Shown: one piece after another, positions 9,847-20,611 of the stretch
Numbering within the stretch: the stretch's first letter is position 1
Layout of the letters: each line of letters begins with the position of its first letter
Assembly: GCF_038502225.1 (NCBI RefSeq)
Contig: NW_027196440.1
Coordinates: 1 to 64,000, forward strand
Direction of reading: 5' to 3'
Source of the DNA: Cherax quadricarinatus
Lineage: Eukaryota > Arthropoda > Malacostraca > Decapoda > Parastacidae
Length of the DNA stretch: 64,000 nucleotides
The notes under the pieces: generated by a model
The model's input: the letters and a program-made list of their open reading frames with translations, nothing else
Database searches by the model: none
What the model was told of the DNA's origin: nothing
Made by a program: the position numbers and the translations under genes

Positions 9847-9885
9847 ATGGAGATAAATGGTATAAAATACCAACACAATGGAAAT

Positions 9886-10531
9886 ATAAACACACATGCA
9901 GTATAATGTGATCCTTTATTGACAAAGTTTTGCCCACACAGTGGGCTTTTTCAAGTCACAAACAGATCTACCTGGGGTGGAAGGTACGCGAGTATTTATA
10001 GTCAGGTTCGGAATGCTGAGGTCAGGTGGAGAATGCTGCATCTGATGATGTACCGAGTGAGGTTATAGAGTCTAAAATCTTGGGTAGCTTGGAAGGGAGA
10101 TTGGATAAGTTTGTGAGCAGACCTTCTGCAGTGTTCTTCCATTCCTATGCTCTTATGTGGGATAGCGATGAAGAAATTTCTTTGCAAGTGGTTCAGCTAT
10201 GTTATAGAAGCCATTATTCTGGTTGAAGTTGCGAAGAAACTTCTTCATCGCTATCCCACATAAGAGCATAGGAATGGAAGAACACTGCAGAAGGTCTGCT
10301 CACAAATTTATCCAATCTCCCTTCCAAGCTACCCAAGATTTTAGACTCTATAACCCCACTCGGTACATCTTCAGATGCAGCATTCTCCACCTGACCTCAG
10401 CATTCTGAACCTGACTATAAATACTCGCATACCTTCCACCCCAGGTAGATCTGTTTGTGACTTGAAAAAACCCACTGTGTGGGCGAAACGTTGTCAATAA
10501 AGGATCACATTATACTGCATATGTGTTTATA
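9886..10531. repeat. Large palindrome: two ~300-bp inverted repeat arms
   Basis: The left arm (about 9886-10190) and the right arm (about 10224-10531) are near-identical reverse complements separated by about 34 bases. The outer ends contain CAGTATAATGTGATCC / GGATCACATTATACTG; the inner ends contain TGGGATAGCGATGAAGAA / TTCTTCATCGCTATCCCA. Each arm carries CCCACTGTGTGGGC followed by GAAACG and GTCAATAAAG, a stem-loop-plus-GAAAC arrangement that recalls Penelope-like element termini (inference). There is no ORF of note. It lies in the second intron. Confidence 0.9.
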
Positions 10532-10633
10532 ATAATAATAATACTACTACTACTACTGCTACTACTACTACTACTACTGCTATTAGTGCTACTACTGCTA
10601 CTACTACTGCTACTGCTGCTGCTACTACTGCTT

Positions 10634-10666
<33 letters not shown>

Positions 10667-10775
10667 CCACTGCTGCTGCTGCTACTGCCACTACCGCCGC
10701 TACCGCCGCTACTGCCGCTACCGCCGCTGCCGCCGCTGCCGCCGCTGCCACCACTGCCACCGCTGCCACTGCCAC
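10531..10775. repeat. (TAC/TGC/CGC)n compound trinucleotide tract
   Basis: About 245 bases of NNC-type trinucleotides shift from TAC to TGC to CGC. All six frames are open (poly-Leu, poly-Ser/Gly, poly-Ala/Val), which is an artefact of the repeat. It directly follows the right arm of the palindrome, whose (ATA)n end may have seeded it. Confidence 0.9.
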
Positions 10776-11164
10776 AACCTTGGTTTTCGATTTGAAAAAG
10801 TCTGACAAAAACTGTTTCCTGCGAAAACTGAAGCAATATTTTCTATAAGAAGTAATGTAAATCCAATTTCAGTGGACCCTCGGCTAACGATATTAATCTG
10901 TTCCTGAAAGCTCATCGTTAGATGGAATTATTGTTAGCCAAATTAATTTTCCCCATAAGAAATACACCTACCGTCCGACTTACGACCTGCTCGACATATG
11001 ACCACTTGACTTACGACCATGCTTTTTATGCCAAATTTCTGGGAAATAAACACCTGTTTGTGTTGTACACAGTGTTTATCCTAAACCTTACAGTATAAAA
11101 TACAGTACTAACAGCATAAAAAGTAAAGTAAAAAATGAAATAAAATAAAACAATAAAATAAAGT

Positions 11165-12622
11165 CAGGCCTAGGAAAGGTTGGAGGGAGGGGGTAAAGGA
11201 GGTTTTGTGTGCGAGGGGCTTGGACTTCCAGCAGGCGTACGTGAGCGTGTTTGATAGGAGTGAATGGAGATGAATGGTTTTTAACCCTTTCAGGGTCCAA
11301 GGCCCAAATCTGGAGTCACGCACCAGTGTCCAAGAATTTTCAAAAAAAAAAATGTTATTTTTTCTTATGAAATCGTAGAGAATCTTTTTGTGAAGGTAAT
11401 AAAACAAAAAGTACGAAATTTGGTGGAAAATTGACGAAATTATGCTCTCGCGAATTTTGATGTGTCAGCGATATTTACGAATCGGCGATTTTGCCGACTT
11501 TGACTCCCATTTTAGGCCAATTACATTATTCCAATCAACCAAATTCTTAGCTATTTCACTAGTATTACTTCTATTCTATCGATTGAGCACAAGAAATCGC
11601 CAAGTCAACTGTTTCAACTACAAAATAAAGTGATCGGAAATTGTTAATTTGGCCAATTTAACACAAAGTTCAAAATATTCCAATTTCAAAATAGGGTCCA
11701 GAATGAACAATGTAGGCATTCCTGGCACTAAACTAACATTTCCTCTGTTCATTAGTTATGTTTTGAGGCTTTACAAATAAATTCCATTTTGATTTTTTAT
11801 TCACATAATGAATTTTTATTCACACCAAAAAATAGAAGATTTACTCTTATGCAATACTGTAATAATTGTATAAATATCATCACCATATTTGTGAATGTAT
11901 ATTAGACCCACCAGCTGACGTGTATTAGATGTGTGAGGTCGTTTGTTTACTCTTGAATATCGGCAAAAATTTAACATTTCCGCTACTTTGAGCTCAGTTT
12001 CAAGCCATTTCCAATAATAAAACCAATCAAAATCATCTCTATTTCTGTAATATGTCTTCCATTCTATCAAATGAGACCAAGAAATCGCAAATACAACTAT
12101 AAAAAACATACAAAAAAACACTGCAAAATTGCTGTTTTAATCGAAAAATCATGATTTCATTTTTTTTCTCTCATTATACACAGTGTGCTGCAGGATCTGT
12201 TTTATTTGGTGCACACATACCACATAGATGTATTCTCTCATATCTAGGCCCAAATGTACCACTCACAGTTTATCAGAGTGAGCTGAGCTCATGGCGTAGA
12301 TCTACGGTTTGGACCCTGAACGTAAAGCCGTAGATCTACGGGACGGACCCTGAAAGGGTTAATACTTGACGTGCTGTTGGAGTGAGAGCAAAGTAACATT
12401 TATGAAGGGGTTCAGGGAAACCGGCAGGCCGGACTTGAGTCCTGGAGATGGGAAGTACAGTGCCTGCACTCTGAAGGAGGGGTGTTAATGTTGCAGTTTA
12501 AAAACTGTAGTGTAAAGCACCCTTCTGGCAAGACAGTGATGGAGTGAATGATGGTGAAAGTTATTCTTTTTCGGGCCACCCTGCCTTGGTGGGAATCGGC
12601 CAGTGTGATAATAAAAAAAAAA
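11165..12622 (+). mobile_element. Family A LINE 3' fragment, split by P0
   Basis: It starts in the RT C-terminal region (GGCCTAGGAAAGGTTGG..., equivalent to 23822 in the full copy), runs to TGGTTTTTAA, is interrupted by P0, and resumes TACTTGACGTGCTGTTGG through the 3' UTR to a poly(A) tract at 12613-12622. It is 5'-truncated and inserted in X. Confidence 0.9.
11285..12358. mobile_element. P0: complete piggyBac-like MITE, TTAA target duplication
   Basis: 1074 bases lie between TTAA (11281-11284) and TTAA (12359-12362), with perfect 14-bp terminal inverted repeats CCCTTTCAGGGTCC / GGACCCTGAAAGGG. The interrupted LINE sequence is restored exactly if the element and one TTAA are removed. The interior is A/T-rich and has no transposase-like frame. 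TTAA duplication plus CCC ends are the piggyBac signature; a non-autonomous member is inferred. Confidence 0.92.
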
Positions 12623-12816
12623 TAATTACAAAAATGTGATGTTGATATTCAGTAGTAAAGTTTGACTTAGGTCCATTTTGACTTACGGCCGGTTGGTCGG
12701 AACCAAGCTCGTTCGTAAGTCGGATGGTAGGTGTAATGGAAATCCAGTTAATCTGTTCCAGACAGCCAAAAGTACTAAAAAAAATAATTTCTTTTTTTCA
12801 TGAAATATACATTTCC

Positions 12817-13612
12817 CTACAAAGAAAACAATGAGACATGCACAACTACTATATAAATAAATGTTAAAATGACACTTACCTTTATTGAAGAGTATTGATG
12901 AGTGATGAGACACTTTTTCTTGAACACTCTGGGATTTTCAGAGTGATTCATGAGTAAAGGCTTCACTTTGCAATCCCCACTAGCATTACAACAAAACAAG
13001 AAAGTTAGCCTGTCTTTCATAGGCTTGGGTCCTGGGAGTGCCTTTTTCTCCTGAGTAATGTAGGTCCTGTTTGGCATTTTCTTCCAGAACAGGACTGTTT
13101 CATCACAATTGAACACTTGTTGAGGTTGGAATTTTTCAGCTTCACCATTCCTTATCACACTGTGTATGCCACTACGTTTCTTAAATCTCTCAAACCAACC
13201 TTTGCTGGCCTTAAATTCACCAATATGAGCACTAGTTCCAGGCATTTTTTCCTGTTGACCTGGGTGTTAGTCGACTGGTGTGGGTTGCATCCTGGGGGAC
13301 AAGATTAAGGACCCCAATGGAAATAAGTTAGACAGTTATCGATGACTCACTGACTTTCTTGGGTTATCCCTGATGGCTAACCCTCTGGGGGTTAATTGTT
13401 TCTCGGTAATTGTTTCTCGTTAAGCCACACCAACAACAGTCTCTCCACATCTTCGAGTAGTACAGCTGACGGTGGTGCAGCAACAGCTGACGGTGGTGCA
13501 ACAGCAGCTGACAGTGGTGCAGCAGCAGCTGACCGTGGTACGATAGTATTTCGATAGTATTTCTCACCCTTTTTACCACAGGGTTGGCACTAGAAGCTTT
13601 CTTTGGGCCCAT
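12817..13612 (-). pseudogene. T2 transposase remnant
   Basis: The start MGPKKASSANPVVKRVRNT at 13612 breaks off into the minisatellite. A second piece (13245-12817) carries MPGTSAHIGEFKASKGWF, FNCDETVLFWKK and GPKPMKDRLTFLFCCNASGDC, so the first DDE Asp survives. The part between IRN and the FNCDE motif is shortened by an internal deletion, and nothing follows the LLMNHSENPRVFKK region. It is inactive. Confidence 0.85.
13455..13545 (-). repeat. CAG/CTG minisatellite of T2
   Basis: About four units of CAGCTGACGGTGGTGCA(GCA) lie at the same place in the transposase frame as the large array in T1 (2505-2955). Confidence 0.8.
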
Positions 13613-13871
13613 GGTGGCTTATTTAGCAGTTACAAACACTATAAACAATGGAATAATACAAAATGTGTCGAATATGTGCATGAAACCGGCCACCCTGGCT
13701 TGTAAACAATGACGGCAGGGCAGCTGAGGCGCTCAGGCTGGACAGACAGGCTCAGGATGAATCACGTTGGGCGAGTTTTTTATTGTTAGGCGGGTCAAAA
13801 TTTTTATGCTCAAACGCTTCGTTAGGCGGATTTAACGTTCTGGGATGCTTTCGTTAGCCGAGGGTCCACTG

Positions 13872-14399
13872 TAATTTGTCTTAATGTTGGATGAGAGGTG
13901 AGTAGTATTTATTTGTAGGAAGTCAGTGTAGGTAGCTGGTAGGTGTAACCCACCTGGGCTACACCTACTGGCTATCTACACTGCAGCCCAGAACCAAATT
14001 ATTACCATTGACATACCTTGTTCACTGAATTTAATCGTTTCTAAGAACTACCTTTAGATGCCATCATAGACGAAGGGAGAAGTAATGAATAATTTATGCC
14101 AAGAAATGTAAATAAAAGTGGGAGTGACTAGGGCAAATGCAGATTCGTACACGTTTACTTTGGTGCTGGACCAGAGAAAACATAATGTTTTCCCTCCGCC
14201 TGGCATATAAACATGCTATATTTATATGCTATGGAGGTGTGGTTGCCGGGCAGAGGGAAAACATTAAGTAATACTAATAATAATCACTCTTGGGCATATT
14301 AAATGTCTTATTTTATATTACTATAGACATTTTCATTAATCCATGACATTTTCTTCAAAATTATAATAAGAAACATGTTACATAGCATATAAACATGTA
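13872..14399 (+). repeat. Intronic DNA with two hairpins
   Basis: Mostly unrecognised intron. Two imperfect hairpins are present: 13927-13980 (21-base arms TGTAGGTAGCTGG.../...GGCTATCTACA, about 18 of 21 paired) and 14183-14267 (arms TAATGTTTTCCCTCC.../...GAGGGAAAACATTA). No ORF is evident. Confidence 0.6.
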
Positions 14400-14696
14400 C
14401 GCCACTTTTGTACTTTGCTATGAGTTCTATCATGTTTCTTGTCTTCTATATCTAAGGGCTGGCACTCAGAACTTTCTTTGGCCCCATGGTGGCTCATTTA
14501 GCAGTCACACTCAATAAACAAACACAAAAAACAATGGATTATTGGCCTAGTCATGCAGACGCATTTGGTATGGACCATTTTCATCTCTATGAAAACCGAG
14601 TGGATGTATGAAAACTGGGACAAAATTTAAACGAAAAACATCGTCGAAAACCGAATTCTGTGCAAACTGGGGCATACAAAAACTGAGGTTCCACTG
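14400..14696 (-). mobile_element. T7: Tigger subfamily 2 5' fragment
   Basis: The right end AAAACTGAGGTTCCACTG matches the T0 terminus, and ATG (minus strand, near 14484) opens the MGPKK-type transposase start with a short decayed helix-turn-helix (VPLLYFAMS-like on the opposite strand). The remaining 5' part and the other terminus are missing or unrecognised. Confidence 0.65.
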
Positions 14697-14884
14697 TAGT
14701 AGTAGCAGTAGTAGTAGTAATGGTGAGAGTGGCAGTATTGGGCAGTGGTGGTGGTATTAGTAGTAAGTACATGTATCATGATAATTAGTTAATCCTTTCA
14801 ATTAGGTCAGTGTTCTACTATCTGTTGATGGTATAATTCTTTCCAAATAAATTGCCTGGTAATGAGAACTGTGTTTTATTTCAG

Positions 14885-15058
14885 TTCTCTTGGAGCTTGT
14901 GGTCGACAAGGGCTTGGCCATCAAAAAGATAGCAGTGTTACACCTCATTTTCGAAGTCGTATGCATGGCATTATACAGCACTTCAGCCAAGAATCTAGGG
15001 TTGAAGATCTAGCCTTCTCGCCAGGTTTTTCAAATGAACAGCGTCATGAAATTCTTAA
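14885..15058 (+). CDS. NKRF-like: NKRF-like gene, exon with start of R3H domain (partial)
   Basis: The acceptor TTTTATTTCAG precedes 14885 and the donor GTAAAT follows 15058. The first base completes the codon left open by the G-patch exon (AG+T, Ser), continuing PIS-SLGACGRQGLG, and the last two bases (AA) are completed by G in the next exon. Encoded residues include HFRSRMHGIIQHFSQES and FSNEQRHEIL, the entry into an R3H fold (single-stranded nucleic-acid binding). The codon-phase fit in both directions strongly supports the exon. The MITE M1 begins 44 bases after it. Confidence 0.9.
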
Positions 15059-15101
15059 GTAAATATTTTTACTATTTTCCCTATATTATGCAGTACATGT
15101 A

Positions 15102-15304
15102 CAGTGGACCTCCGGTTAACGATATTTTTTCACTCCATAAGTATGTTCAGGTGCCAGTCCTGACCGAATTTATTCCCATAAGGAATATTGTGAAGTAGAT
15201 TAGTCCATTTCAGACCCCCAAACATACACGTACAAACGCACTTACATAAATACACTTACATAATTGATCGCATTCGGAGGTAATCGTTATGCGGGGGTCC
15301 ACTG
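15102..15304. mobile_element. M1: 203-bp Tigger-type MITE
   Basis: CAGTGGACCTCCGGTTAACG and CGTTATGCGGGGGTCCACTG ends are flanked by TA. The interior (CATACACGTACAAACGCAC) is non-coding. I recognise this sequence type as a very common decapod MITE (recall, not searched). Confidence 0.88.
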
Positions 15305-15696
15305 TATATTTATTTTTTATTTGATAATTAAATATTAAATAGGACAGGCTGACCATCAATAATAATATGGCACCATCGGGACCTGTAGGGTGCCGGATTA
15401 GTGATTTTGCTGGATTACAGAGTGGTTAGGTTAGAATACACTTAACCCAATGGCGATATATGCACATCTGCGATTTCACCCACTTTGTGCCCTATATTTG
15501 GCCCATTCCATTGTTCCAGTCAACAAAACTCATAGCTATTTCACTAGTATTCCTTCTAATCTGTCAACTGAGTACAAGAAACTGTCCATTTACTTATATC
15601 AACTACCAATAAAGTGGTCAGAAATTAGTAATTTGGCCAATTTTACACAAATTTCAAGAGATACTGGAAGTCAGAATTCACAAATGTTGAAACCAT

Positions 15697-16793
15697 TTTT
15701 CCCATAAGAAATAATGTAAATCCAATTAATCCATTCTAGACACCCAAAAGTATTAAAAATTATTTGTTTTTTAGATTAAACATAGTATAAACAATAATAT
15801 CACCTTTATTGAAGACTTTTGTTGGTGTATGGAAGACAGGAGGAGGGGAAAGGATGGAGAAGTACCACTACTGTTTGGAAGGGGAATCCACTTCCATAAA
15901 GACTTCAGGTACCAAGTCCTTATCCAGGGTTACTTACCTTCTTTGTTTTTTAATGCCACTAGGACCAGCTTGAGGGTCACTGGACCTCTGTCGCACAAAA
16001 ACTTGTTCTAGACAGCTCTGTTTCTGGCATTTCATTAAAATTTGCCTCAAATGGGACAAGACATTGCCATTGTACATGTTGCCAACACGGCTTGCAACAG
16101 CTTTGTCAGGGTGATGTTCCTCCATAAACGTTTACACCTCACTCCACTTTGAACAAATGTCCCTAAGCTTTTAAGAAGGCACTTCTTCCATCTCTGTTCC
16201 TCCTCCTCTGAAGCAATTTCCTGAGCTGTGGTCTGTTGCTGTTGCAGATGAAGGTCTTGCAGCTCTTCAGTGGTTAGCTCTTGACTGTGGTCCTCCACCA
16301 ACTCTTCCACATCCTGGCCACTCACATCCAACCCCATGGAATTCCCCGACACCACAATATATTGCACAACTGGCATAGGGTTCTCAGGGTCAGCCTCAAA
16401 CCTTTCAAAATCTTTGTTGAGGACACAATCTGGCCACAATTTTCTCCAAGCAGAGTTCAAAGTACTGGAAGTCGCTCACTGCCAAGCCTTATCTATAAGG
16501 CCTATGCAATGGAGGATATTGAAGTGATGTTTCCAGAACTCTCTTAGGGTCATTTGAGTGTCTGAGGTCACATCAAAGCACCTTTGAAACATTGCTTTGG
16601 TGTAGAGTTTTTTGAAGTTTGAAATGATCTGCTCATCCATGGGCTTGATGAGAGGAGTGGTATTAGGGGGCAAGAACTTCACTGTGATGAAACTAAACTC
16701 CTCCACCATTTGGTCATCCAAGTCTGGAGGATGAGCAGGAGCATTGTCCATTACCAGGAGGCATTTGAGTGGCAATTTCTTTTCCAGGAGGTA
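15697..16793 (-). pseudogene. T5: Tigger transposase C-terminal half, disrupted
   Basis: Antisense frames carry LLVMDNAPAHPPDL (second catalytic Asp), VKFLPPNTTPLIKPMDEQ, ISNFKKLYTKAMFQRCFDV and LTLREFWKHHF, then after a frameshift near 16465 the acidic C-terminus (SGQDVEELVEDHSQELTTEEL). The N-terminal half and both termini are missing; the right edge abuts M2. It is inactive. Confidence 0.85.
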
Positions 16794-17013
16794 CAGTGGA
16801 CACTCGACTTACAAAGGCCTCATCTAACGATAAAATCGCCTTACGAAGCATTTCAGCAAAAAAAAATTTCCCTAACCTACGAAGAAAAACTCGACTTACA
16901 TCATTCGTCCCAAACACAGTCTGTCTGGCCAGAGCGCCTCAGCTCGGCTAGTGCCATTGTTTACAAGCCAGGGCGGACAAAGTGCACGGCTCACGAAACT
17001 CAGGGGTCCACTG
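16794..17013. mobile_element. M2: 220-bp Tigger-derived MITE
   Basis: It begins CAGTGGACACTCGACTTAC and ends CTCAGGGGTCCACTG, flanked by TA on both sides. The interior is a Tigger 5' leader, so it arose as a deletion derivative. Confidence 0.85.
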
Positions 17014-17157
17014 TATAGTGCACATTTACCAGGCAGACCTATTCTCTCATATGTAGGCCCAATTTTACTGGCCACAGGTTATCTGAGTGAGCTGAGCTCA
17101 TGGCGACCAACAGTGGATTTAAACCCACCTTATCTTTTATGGACAATGTATAGTGTA

Positions 17158-19441
17158 CAGTGGACCCCCGCCTTACGAACGCATCACCTTACGTTAAATC
17201 CGCCATACGAAGCATTTGAACGCAAAAATTTTGCATTGCCTCACAATAAAAAACTCGCCTTACATGATTCGTCCGGGACACGTCCCATGCATGGCCTCAG
17301 CTGCCCCGTGGGTGCCAGTGTTTACAAGCCAGCCAATCCAGTCGCATCTAAGCATACATTCGGTACATTTCATATTATCACAGTGTTTTTAGTGCTTGTA
17401 GCTGCAAAATACGTCACCATGGGCCCCAAGAAAGCTTTTAGTGCCAACCCTGTGGTAAAAAGGGGTGAAAATTACCATGGAAATGAAGAAAGAGATAATT
17501 ACTAAGTACGAAAGTGGAGTGCGTGTCTCGGAGCTGGCCAGGTTGTATACCAAACCCCAATCAATCATCGCTATTATCTTGGTCAACAAAATGGCAATCA
17601 AGGAAGCTGTTCTTGCAAAAGGTGCAAGTTTGTTTTTGAAACAGAGATCGCAAGTGATAGAAGATGTTGAGAGACTGTTATTGGTGTGGATAAACTAAAA
17701 ACAGATAGCAGGAGATAGCATCTCTCAAACAATCATATGTGAAAAGGCTAGGAAGTTGCATGATGATTTAATTAGAAAAATGCCTGCAACTAGTGGTGAT
17801 GTGAGTGAATTTAAGGCCAGCAAAGGTAGGTTTGAGATATTTAAGAATCATAGTGGCATACATAGAGTGATAAGGCATGATGAGGCTGCCAGCTCAGACC
17901 AAAAAGCAGCTGAAAAATATGTGAAGGAATTCAAGGAGTACATAGACAGTGAAGAATTGAAACCTGAACAAGTGTTTAATTGCGACAAAACAGGCCTGTT
18001 TTGGAAGAAACTGCCAAGCAGGACCTACATTACTCAGGAGGAAAAGGCACTCTCAGGACATAAGCCTATGAAAGACAGGCTTACTCTTCTGATGTGTGCT
18101 AATGCTAGTGGTGATTGCAAAGTGAAGCTTTTATTGGTGTATCACTCTGAAACTCCCAGAGCATTCAGGCAAAACAATGTCCTCAAAGCTAATTTGTGTG
18201 TGCTGTGAAAGGCAAACAGTAAGGCATGGGTCACTAGGGACCTTTTCTATGACTAGTAACACCATTCATTTACCCTCAATGTGAAAAATTACCTAATGGA
18301 ATAGAAATTGGACCTTAAGTGCCTCCTGGTATTAATGCTCCTGGTCATCCTTCAGACTTGGCAGAGCGACTTTCTAGGGACATGAGCTTCATTAAGGTCA
18401 AGTTTTTGCCTCCTAATACCACTCCTCTCCTGCAGCCCATGGACCAGCAGGTCATTTCAAACTTCAAAAAACTCTACACAAAGCTATGTTTCAAAAGTGT
18501 TTTGAAGTGACCTCAGACACTCGATTGACTCTAAGAGAGTTTTGGAAAGATCACTTTAGTATCCTCAGTTGCGTAAACCTTATAGGTAAGGCTTGGGAGG
18601 GAGTGACTAAGAGGACCTTGAACTCTGCTTGGAAGAAACTGTGGCTAGAATGTGTAGAAGAAAGGGATTTTGAAGGGTTTGAGGCTAACCCTGAGAAGCG
18701 TATGCCAGTTGTGGAATCCATTGTGGCATTGGGGAAGTCCTTGGGGTTGGAGGTTAGTGGGGAGGATGTGGAAGAGTTGGTGGAGGAGGACAACGAAGAA
18801 CTAACCACTGATGAGCTGCAAGATCATCTTCAACAGCAAGAGGCCAGACCTGAGGAAACTGCTTCAGAGGAGGGGAAAGAGAAATTGAGGAAGTTGCCTA
18901 CTTCAAAGATTAAGAAAATGTGTGCAAAGTGGGTTGAACTGCAAACCTTTGCGGATGAAAATCACCCTGACACAGCTACTGCAAGCCGTGTTGGCAACCT
19001 GTACAATGACAATGTTATGGCCCATTTTAGGAAAGTCTTAAAGGAACGGGAGGTACAGAGCTCTATGGACAGATTTGTTGTGCAACAGAGGTCCAGTGAC
19101 TCTCAAGCTGGTCCTAGTGGCATTAAAAGAAGAAGGGAAGTAACCCAGGAAAAGGACTTGTTACCTCAAGTCCTAATGGAAGGGGATTCCCCTTCTAAAC
19201 AATAACAACTTCCACACTCTCCCCTCCTCCCATCCCACCAATCATCACCAGATCTTCAATAAAGGTAAGTGTCATGTATTCTATTCTTAGTAGAGTAGTA
19301 ATTGTGCATGTCTTCTTCAGTTTATGTGTATTAAAATTAATATTTCATGTGGTAAAAAAAAAAATTTTCATACTTTGGGGTGTCAGGAACAGATTAATAT
19401 GATTTCCATTATTTCTTATGGGGAAAATTAATTCGCCACTG
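17158..19441 (+). mobile_element. T4: near-complete Tigger-like transposon
   Basis: It starts CAGTGGACCCCCGCCTTACG after TA (17156-17157) and ends in a shortened terminus AATTCGCCACTG at 19441 followed by TA. The 2.28-kb interior carries the full transposase length in sense. Confidence 0.88.
17419..19205 (+). pseudogene. T4 Tigger transposase, disrupted
   Basis: The ATG at 17419 opens MGPKKAFSANPVVKR. A one-base shift near 17463 moves to the next frame (ELARLYTKPQSIIAIILVNK), a stop follows WIN at 17696, and then come HDDLIRKMPATSGDV, EAASSDQKAAEKYVKEF, FNCDKTGLFWKK (first catalytic Asp) and LVYHSETPRAF. After stops near 18206-18260 the second catalytic Asp of the DNAPxH motif reads NAPGHP with a preceding Ile, i.e. 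lost. The C-terminal part (18486-19205) is uninterrupted and ends GDSPSKQ. It is inactive. Confidence 0.9.
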
Positions 19442-19685
19442 TATGTGCTTTACACAACAAGTAGTATTTCTTTTATTCGTTGGAACCATGGCTAGGACTA
19501 AAAGTGAGCAGGTTATAACAATAAATGGAAAAAAAGAGATTGGAATGACTTATGCAGCAAGTAGTGCCATCCAACAGAATTGGCAGGTTGGTGTGGTGGC
19601 CCTGGAAATTTTAAAGTATGCTAGCTGAAATTAGTGCCTGATTACTGACGGAAATGGATTACTGATTGCCGGATTAGCGATGGCA
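19442..19685 (+). other. Unassigned intron segment with a small ORF
   Basis: An ATG at 19488 opens about 46 codons (MARTKSEQVITINGKKEIG...) with no family recognised and no acceptor/donor pair fitting the NKRF-like exon phases. It could be the start of another decayed transposase. GCCGGATTAG motifs here and near 15395 hint at a further element. Confidence 0.3.
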
Positions 19686-20611
19686 GACCTGTAGTAGCTT
19701 GGACAGTAACCATCCAGGGAGGTACTACTGTCCTGCAAAATGAGTGTAAGACAGAAACCTGTATGTATTTGTTTTACATGATGGTAGGAGTGTTGATGTC
19801 TTTTTTCTTCTGTCTATTCTTCTGTATACACACTCATCTGAGTTATCTTTGTTTTTTCTTAATAGTTCTTGTTCTTAGTATTTTCCTTTTATATCCATGA
19901 GGAAGTGGAATAAGAATTTTTCCTCCATAAGCCTTGCATGTTGTAAAAGTCAGCTAAAATTCTGAGAGCAATGAGCTAGAAACCCATTTTTCCCATACAC
20001 CTTACTAAAAATAAAAATAAACCCTTTAAGTTGGGATGTTTGAATATGCATGGATGTGGTGTGGATGACAAGAAAGAGATGATTGTGGATGTTATAAATG
20101 AAAAGAAGCTGGTTGTCCTGGGTCTAAGTGAAACAAAGCTGAAGGGGTAGGAGAGTTTGTGGGAAGAAGTAAATGGGATTAGGTCAGGGGTTTCTAATAG
20201 AGTTAGAGCTAAGGAAGGAGTAGCAATAATGTTGAAGGATCAGTTATGGCAATAAAAGAGGGAATATAAATGTATAAATTCAAGGATTATGTGGAGTAAA
20301 ATAAGGGTGGTATGTAAAAAGAGGAGAGAGAGATTTTGGGAGATGTTGAGTGAGTGCATGGGGAGTTTTGAACCAAGCAAGAGAATGCTTGTGGTGGGAG
20401 ACTTAAATGTTGAAGTGGGGAAAACTAGTGTAGAGGGAGTAGTAGGTAAATTTGGGGTGCCAGGAGAAAATGACAGTGGGGTCATTTAACTGAATTATGT
20501 ATAGAAAGAGGTTTGGTAATAAGTAATAAATATTTTAAGAAAAAGATATCATATAGCATGTAATGAAAGTAGTTTGTTAGATTATGTATTGATGAATATA
20601 AGGTTGATAGG

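Larger units (their letters stand above)
10965..12733. mobile_element. X: Tigger-type element with CACCTACC ends, inserted in T2
   Basis: CACCTACCGTCCGACTTAC and its inverted partner GTAAGTCGGATGGTAGGTG flank the element, with TA on both sides (10963-10964, 12734-12735). Its own sequence is only about 0.3 kb of non-coding DNA (10965-11164 and 12623-12733). The rest is the inserted LINE fragment and P0. It is a MITE-like non-autonomous element. Confidence 0.88.
10870..13871 (-). mobile_element. T2: Tigger-like element with nested insertions
   Basis: The termini CAGTGGACCCTCGGCTAACG and CGTTAGCCGAGGGTCCACTG are inverted. It is the same derivative type as T1: transposase start, CTG/CAG minisatellite and shared non-transposase block, with the DDE region deleted. 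It is split by element X (10965-12733). Joining CATAAGAAA+TA to ATGGAAATCC restores the sequence found intact in other Tigger copies, so the insertion boundary is exact. Confidence 0.9.
15446..17110 (+). mobile_element. P2: piggyBac-like MITE, disrupted by T5 and M2
   Basis: It starts CCCAATGG after TTAA (15442-15445) and follows P0's interior (CGATTTCACCCACTTTG..., TTTGGCCAATTTTACACAA) to about 15690. The right part resumes at 17016 (AGTGCACATTTACC..., TCTCATATGTAGGCCC, GAGCTGAGCTCATGGCG). The outer right terminus is lost. Tigger fragment T5 and MITE M2 occupy the middle. Confidence 0.7.

Noticed and set aside
10510..10836. Poly-Leu, poly-Ser/Gly and Ala/Val frames on both strands
   Set aside because: They come from the compound trinucleotide tract; there is no start context, splice site or domain.
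19488..19628. MARTKSEQ... as an extra exon of the NKRF-like gene
   Set aside because: The flanking exons already join in phase across this intron, and no acceptor/donor pair fits. It is in repeat-rich DNA.
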